Below, one piece after another: positions 58,168 to 64,000 of a stretch of 64,000 bases of DNA. The stretch covers positions 9,723,001 to 9,787,000 of the forward strand of contig CM075778.1 of assembly GCA_037974665.1 (NCBI GenBank), read 5' to 3'. Below the pieces are notes generated by a model. It was not told the DNA's origin and searched no databases. It saw only the letters and a program-made list of their open reading frames with translations. This DNA comes from Ehretia macrophylla (lineage: Eukaryota > Streptophyta > Magnoliopsida > Boraginales > Ehretiaceae). Each line of letters begins with the position of its first letter. Position 1 is the stretch's first letter. The position numbers and the translations under genes are program-made.

Positions 58168-61100
58168 ATGGCCTCCTCATATGTTTGGCTGATATGTTTG
58201 TTCCTGCCAGTGATTGTTCATGGTCAGATTGAAGTTGAACCTTCTCACTGTCTGCACAGGCATCTCCAATCTTCACAGTCTTCATGTTCTGCAAATCAAC
58301 CTTACAGAACTGCATACCATTTTCAACCTCCCAAGAATTGGATGAACGGTAAACATTCTTCACATACTCCTATTTTTGAATTCCGTATTTGTATTATTTT
58401 CTTGAATTCCGTGCATAACTGAATTTTCGTGCACTAAACTGTCCATTTGTACTCGGACAGCTTATGCTTTTATCATTTAAATGTCTTAATGGTTTGGTTT
58501 TTTCTCTCAATCTTCCTGTGTCTTGACTTCTTATGCTGGTGAACTGAACGACTGTTGTCATTGGATGGACACATGGAACAGATCCAAATGGTGAGTTTTT
58601 CTTCTTCTTTTTTTTTTTCAAGATCTTTCTAGTCATTCATTGGTTTTTTATCAAAATTATTACCGACCCCACTTTGTGAAATAAAGACTTACTTTAATTT
58701 AATTTAATTTGATTTAATTCCATTTAATTTATCTTTCCAAATCATTGTTTCAGGACCAATGATTTACAAGGGAATATACCACTTGTTCTACCAGTACAAC
58801 CCCAGTGCTGCAGTATGGGTACAGAACATTTCATGGGGACACTCTACATCGATTGATCTTGTTAACTGGACTCCTCATCCGATAGCAATGTACCCCTCCG
58901 AGCCATACGACATCAATGGATGCTGGTCAGGTTCTGCAACAATACTCCCTGGAGATGAACCAGCCATTCTGTATACAGGAATCGACTCGAAAAACCAACA
59001 AGTCCAAAATCTGGCCCTGCCCAAAAATCTATCCGATCCATACCTTATAGAATGGTTTAAATCGCCGTATAATCCGTTAATGACGCCTACTCCAATGAAC
59101 AAGATCAACGGCACCTTATTTCGGGACCCGACCACTGCTTGGTTAGGCCATGACGAAAAATGGAGAGTTGTTGTTGGGAATGAAAAACACCGCACAGGAA
59201 CGGCTCTTCTGTATAGCAGCAGTGATTTTGTTCATTGGACAGAGGCTAATCACCCGCTGCACTCAACTGAAGACACTGGAATGTGGGAGTGTCTTGATTT
59301 TTTTCCAGTTTCTATAACTAACCAAACCGGTCTTGATACGTCTGAAACCGGTTTTGGCATTAAACATGTGCTTAAGTCTAGCATGTTTGATGTTACACAT
59401 GACTACTACACGATTGGAACGTATGATCCTGTTGAGGATATCTTTACACCAGATACAGATTTTGAGGTTGATCATTCAGGATTGAGAGTAGACTATGGAA
59501 AATTTTACGCTTCGAAAACATTTTTTGACAGCAGTACTAACAGGAGGATTTTGTGGGCTTGGGTTAATGAATCCACAGATGCAACTGCTGATATCATGAG
59601 AGGATGGTCTGGTGTTCAGGTAACATTGCCTCTCTTAATCTTAGATTCAGTCATGGCTCAATTGAGTTTTGTTAAATGTGGCAAAGGCTTTGTTTGATCA
59701 TCAATCAAATTTTTTTTATGTCTTTTGCAGGCAATTCCTCGCGAGATATGGCTTGATGAATCAGGCAAAGAATTGATTCAGTGGCCAATTGAGGAAATTG
59801 AACAGCTACGAGCAAATGAAGTTAACTTACAAAATAAACTGCTAGAAGGAAGTTCTGTATTTGAAGTGTCTGGGATCACTGCAAGCCAGGTAAAATCTGC
59901 CATGGAATAAAAGGGATCCTAGTTTAAAATATTTCTCAATTCATTAAAGGATAGTCGGTGCACGAAACTATGGTTATGTATGGGGTTTAGAGAAGCGTTG
60001 GACCCCCTTTGGGTCTACTGCAGCCTTACCTTGTGTATTTCTCTAGGGGCTATTTACATGACTCAAAATCGTGACTTTTCATGCCACATGAAGACAATTT
60101 TAGTGTTGCAGAAAGACTCCTAACTCTCACTTCACTATCAAATCAAACCAAACCAAGTTTTGTCTTATTAGGTAGGGTAAATTATATGGATATGACGACG
60201 CCACTTATTCTTGTTGAGAGCCGTTTCCTCCATTAGTTCCTCATCCCGGGTAGAGAAAACTCCAATAATATCATAATGTCTCAAGTCCATCTAAAAAATT
60301 CTGATGTGTTTACGCAGACTATGGACTACCTAATGCTCTCTCTCTTCCTGTATCTTGACTTGCAACCGACAATGTTAGGGATAAAATCTTTAACTACGCG
60401 GCGTTCTCTCAATTCACTACTTGACCAAAATAGTTATATTAATTCAAGAATTTTGAGCTAATTTCATCTTTCATCTAAACTTTTTTCTTCCCTACTAATT
60501 CTACAGGCAGATGTAAAGATTTCATTTTCAATCACAGAATTTGAGAAGGCAGAAGAGCTGGACCCAAGTTGGACTAACCCTCAAGTACTCTGTAGCCAAA
60601 AAGGTGCATCAGTGAGAAGTGGTGTAGGACCATTTGGCTTACTGGTGCTGGCCTCAAAGGACATGCAAGAATATACAGCAGTGTTCTTTAGAGTCTTCAG
60701 AAATGGAAACAAATATGTGGTGCTCATGTGCAGTGATCAAACCAAGTACTAATTATATTTTCCTTTCCCTTTCAATGATGCAACACTATTTCCTTTTACG
60801 ATTGTTTCGAACTATACTCACTTTTTTTTTTTTTTTTCTTCCACATTTTCCATTTGAAAGGTCCTCGTTACTCCTGGAATATGACAAATCCACTTATGGA
60901 GCATTTCTGAATGTTGACCCTGTCAAGGAGGAGCTCTCTCTTAGAAGTTTGGTAAGTTTGTATAATTTGAAAAGTTAACATGAATGGTTATAGCGGATTC
61001 TACACCGGTGCGAATTTAGAATTTTTTTTGAGGAAAGTTTTAATTTCACAACTAATACGAATATATTTTGTTTTGTTTTGTTTTGTTTTTTTTTTTTTTC

Positions 61101-61822
61101 TGGAGAGGGGGTTCCTCAGTTGAGTTTGCAACTCTTACCGACTATAAGCTAATTCGTCTATAATTGTACAAGAAAAGAAAAAATGTAACAGTTTTAGAGG
61201 GATTACTTTTGGAAATATCACAAGCCTGTATGCCATTGTTACTAACAAATTTACAGAGTAAATATACCCTACACCAGAATGTTCTTTTATTTATCATGAA
61301 GTGCCTTTTCCAGTAAATCCAGACCAGTAATTACCTTAATTTCACAATTTTTATGTACATTTCATGAATAAGCATTGTTGAACATTAAGGAAATTGATGT
61401 AGGCTAATCTTGCTAAACATAGGTGTACATCCTTGTATAGACTTTATTGTCCTGGTCAGTTCGTACGAACACTTTTGAGAAAATTCTTACATCAGGCCAA
61501 ACTGTCATTTTGCCATAAAATAAAATAGTGAATCTAGAGGATCAGATGGCCGTTAACTTAATGAAATACCAACTCATCTTTTTGTCATATTTCTCAGAAT
61601 ATTTTCCTCAACTTAGATACATGCTATGTGTTCCCCTCACAGGTAGATCACTCTATAGTTGAGAGCTTTGGTGGAGATGGAAAAATTTGTATTTCAGCTA
61701 GAGTATATCCTACGCTGGCTATTGACGATGAGTCTCACTTGTATGTCTTCAATAATGGAACTGAGGCAATAAAGATCTCAAGGTTGAATGCTTGGAGCAT
61801 GAAAAAAGCCCAGATCAATTGA
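58168..61822 (+). CDS. CWINV: GH32 cell-wall invertase / fructan exohydrolase-type enzyme
   Basis: Secreted beta-fructofuranosidase of the apoplast; family members split sucrose or trim fructans. Exons: 58168-58348, 58582-58590, 58754-59619, 59731-59889, 60507-60745, 60861-60951, 61643-61822, all GT-AG, total 575 codons including stop. The 9-nt second exon (ATCCAAATG) completes the WMNDPNG motif. Residues 1-19 look like a signal peptide. The nucleophile is Asp61 (NDPNG), the RDP stabiliser Asp188, and the acid/base Glu242 in WECLDF. Cell-wall enzymes usually have WECPDF and vacuolar ones WECVDF; Leu is unusual. N-glycosylation sites occur at about 88, 183, 253 and 335. At the position of the invertase-specific Asp239/Lys242 pair of Arabidopsis cwINV1 this protein seems to have Phe275 and Thr278, so sucrose cleavage is doubtful. 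The absence of a vacuolar-type N-terminal extension supports the cell-wall clade. The frame is intact. Confidence 0.93.
60138..60406 (-). mobile_element. RTE-type LINE 3'-end (or SINE) insertion in intron 4
   Basis: Shares with 55885-56197 the plus-strand order caaaccaaaccaag, gtcttattaggtagggtaaa, atggat-tgacgacgcca and cttgacttgcaaccgacaat, but is more diverged. Near-identical flanks tctcacttcacta (60125-60137) and tctcaattcacta (60407-60419) look like its target duplication. It accounts for much of the 617-base intron and does not touch the splice sites. Confidence 0.6.
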
Positions 61823-62136
61823 TTTAAAGAAGTTTTTTTGGCAATGGAAGTGGATAAAGGATGAAGATTTTTCATATAAAAGTTGGCTGGAAAAATAATA
61901 ACAAATAAATATTGAAAGTTTATTTACCAAACTATTCATGATTGTTCCACAACACTAATTCAACACCAAAAGGCTATGTAAAATCAACAAATTTTCTTTA
62001 TGAGTTCAAAGATGGTGAAAAACTATCTTGATATTGAATATTATACTCTTATTCGAATGACAGAGTGAAATTTCTCTCAATTTTTTATTTTATTTATTTA
62101 TTTATTTGTGAATGAGCAGACCCAATTATCTAGCTC

Positions 62137-62173
<37 letters not shown>

Positions 62174-62379
62174 CATTATTAACATTATTATTATTATTAT
62201 TATTATAATATTAATAATAATAATAATTATAACGATGCAAATAAGAGAAAAGCAATGCAACTAGGATTATTAGAATGAAGTGATGGAGTAGTCTAGGCAT
62301 CAGATTGCTAGTAAGTTAATGACCTAGGTTTGAGCTACAAGTCTAATCATTATTATTATATACGTACTAAAAATTAATT
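61823..62379. other. 3' flank of invertase gene with (ATT)n microsatellite
   Basis: Contains aataaa-like sequence near 61905 that could direct polyadenylation. A long (ATT)n/(AAT)n tract lies at about 62138-62232, changing from ATT to AAT at 62205-62215 so that the two halves can pair. No gene. Confidence 0.55.
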
Positions 62380-62704
62380 AATGGAGTCTTTAAATGTAAA
62401 ATTTTCTTAATTTATGTATTTTTAGAGACTCCAGTCTCTAAAAATAATACTATTCATGACAAAAGTACGTGGGGTTCACCACTTTTGACTTAAAAGATGC
62501 CAAAATAGAGACCCAGTCTCTATTTTCTTCCACAAATTTGTTGAAAAAAATAGAGACTGGGTCTCTATATTGACATCTTTTAAGCTAAAAGTAGTGGACC
62601 CCACGTACTTTTGTCATAAATAGTGTTGATTTTAGAGACTGGGGTCTCTAAAAATACCCAAATTAGAAAAGTTTTGTATTTTAGAGACTCCATTGAGGAT
62701 AGCC
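62380..62704. mobile_element. Foldback MITE, Harbinger-like family
   Basis: The arms are long inverted repeats: agagactccagtctctaaaaa, gacaaaagtacgtggggttc and agagacccagtctctatttt each have their complement in the right half. The right end ctccattgaggatagcc followed by TAA matches the element at 56505-57813; the left end appears trimmed at atggagtc. About 325 bases, hairpin-forming, no ORF. Confidence 0.7.
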
Positions 62705-62920
62705 TAATCCTTTAATCTAGTTGAAGTATAACTTTGTCCTATAAGCCTAAGCTCCAAAACAATAAGTTGAAAAAGATTAAAAAAATAAAAATGGATTGAA
62801 AAGATTGAAATTACAGTAGAGCCAATAGTTTCACAAATAAAGGATGAATAGATGGAACAAATATTTTCCAATCACAAATGATGCATTCAAGGTCGGCAAT
62901 ATAAATAGGTGTAAACTTGA

Positions 62921-64000
62921 CCAAGTTTAAATAACCCGCAAGTGCACCGATCTTATAGTGTAGTGTGCTTTGAGTATAGAATCATATCTACAGGGAAGCT
63001 CGTTAGTTAGTTAGTGAAATAGTGTTAAAGTGTTAAAGTAATTAAATAACAGTTTTGAAAAGGCGTTTGAGTTGCGTGTTAAAATGTAAGCTAAACTACA
63101 ACTAAACTAAACCAACTAAGTATTTGTTGAATACGAGAGAAAGGAATCTAGGAGGATGGACATGCAATGAGGCAGTCAATATAGGTTTTGCATTCATGTT
63201 CTCTAATTCTATGCAAGGGTTAAGCTACAAGCATTAACCTAGTCAATTATATTAATTTATTAAAATCCCGATTACTAACTCTATTGTAGGTGTCATTCTA
63301 TCTACGAGTCCGTTATATAGCCATAGTATGGATCTATCATTGCAACCTAATGTAAAAGGTCTGTTTTAACTAAGTAATCAACATCTCTTTACTAGTCTAG
63401 AATTATGGTATAACCTATAGTCATGGAATCTAAGGTTGTCAAGCTATTGATTCACTATTAAAGCATGAATATATGGAAAATAAAGCAATCATGACATCTA
63501 CTGAAAAACATTATGTATGAAAGACAATATTGAATTAAAGCAAGACATATATTGCAATTGAATTAAATAAACTGAATCCGATATCATATACTAAAATACC
63601 TTCATTTACAATATCCTCCCCTAGATAATAGCTCTATTCAGACATAATAATAAATACAAGTAGTACAAATAAGAGAGTCAAGAAAGGCTCCCCTGATATG
63701 ACGACTTTGTATTTCTAATTTCAGGAATTTGAACAGAGGTCCGATACAAAATAGCTATTCGGGCGGATATTCTCTCGAATAAAAGCTACTTAGGCAGAAC
63801 TTCCCCCGAATAAGAGTTTTTTTATTAAAAGCTATTCGGGTAGAACTTCTCCCGTATTCTACTAATACTACTAAATTAAACTAACTAATTAATTAAAACT
63901 AATTAATTAAAAACTAAAAATATATATTTTTCTCAACCGGGTAGGGGGTATTTATAGGGAAAATTTCAGAGGCGCTCTCGAGCTTGAGCGCGCCTCTGCT
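62921..64000 (-). mobile_element. Athila-like LTR, partial (runs off the window)
   Basis: The block begins aaataacccgcaagtgcaccgatc...tctacagggaagctcg, the same layout as the Athila-like LTR at 45210 (acgcaagtgcacgtatcg ... gatcggtcccacaaggactg). AT-rich, ORF-poor sequence follows, then a short GC-richer repeat region and a palindrome at the very end (gaggcgctctcgagcttgag, 63970-63989). The orientation would be minus. Whether it is a solo LTR or part of a full element lies outside the window. Confidence 0.5.
63748..63856. repeat. ~35-bp tandem repeats in Athila-like LTR
   Basis: gctattcgggcggatattct, gctacttaggcagaacttcc and gctattcgggtagaacttct, each followed by a cccgaata-like end, repeat about three times. 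It sits in the LTR where the other Athila-like copy has its tgcgcagctgcgc cluster. Confidence 0.6.

Noticed and set aside
1..64000. CRISPR arrays, prokaryotic defence systems, tRNA or rRNA genes
   Set aside because: The DNA is plant nuclear in character; no regular short repeats with unique spacers, no intact tRNA cloverleaf and no rRNA sequence were seen.

Overview
The window is nuclear DNA of a flowering plant, most likely a woody eudicot. It is AT-rich, has intron-containing genes with plant-type splice sites, and holds plant-specific gene families among many plant retrotransposons and small inverted-repeat transposons. I cannot name the species. Two protein-coding genes are well supported. 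The first is an INDETERMINATE DOMAIN (IDD) C2H2 zinc-finger transcription factor on the minus strand (17679-20253, three coding exons, 600 codons). The second is a GH32 cell-wall invertase-type enzyme on the plus strand (58168-61822, seven exons including the 9-nt mini-exon typical of plant acid invertases, 574 codons). A third possible gene is visible only as a putative signal-peptide first exon near the left edge (855-944, minus strand). I found no tRNA, rRNA, CRISPR or organellar features.

Layout. 1-17.6 kb: intergenic DNA with degenerate AT-rich tandem repeats, several small inverted-repeat (MITE-like) elements, and a tRNA-like SINE with poly(A) and target-site duplication. 17.7-20.9 kb: the IDD gene with its CT-rich leader. 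22.25-34.5 kb: a three-level transposon nest. A short Ty1/copia-like element carries a Ty3/gypsy (Tat-lineage) element at the very end of its 3' LTR, and the gypsy element carries a 2.3-kb solo LTR; each level has a target-site duplication. 35.5-42 kb: a dimeric giant foldback and other small repeats. 43.9-44.65 kb and 54.6-55.55 kb: two copies of one segmental duplication, now separated by an internally deleted Athila-like element (45.2-53.6 kb, minus strand) and other insertions. 55.5-57.8 kb: nested small elements, including a 3'-end LINE fragment inside a foldback and a Harbinger-like element with a G-rich array. 58-62 kb: the invertase gene, with another LINE-type fragment inside intron 4. 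62.9 kb to the end: part of another Athila-like LTR.

The two genes show no functional coupling; their neighbourhood is shaped by transposons. All retrotransposon reading frames are broken by stops, deletions or lost catalytic residues, so none looks autonomous. The most biologically pointed observation is that the GH32 enzyme lacks, by eye alignment, the Asp/Lys pair that marks true sucrose-cleaving cell-wall invertases. It may therefore be a fructan exohydrolase or a non-sucrolytic (defective) invertase. I did not see a wholly new kind of system. Family assignments rest on recognised motifs and by-eye alignment, not on database searches.
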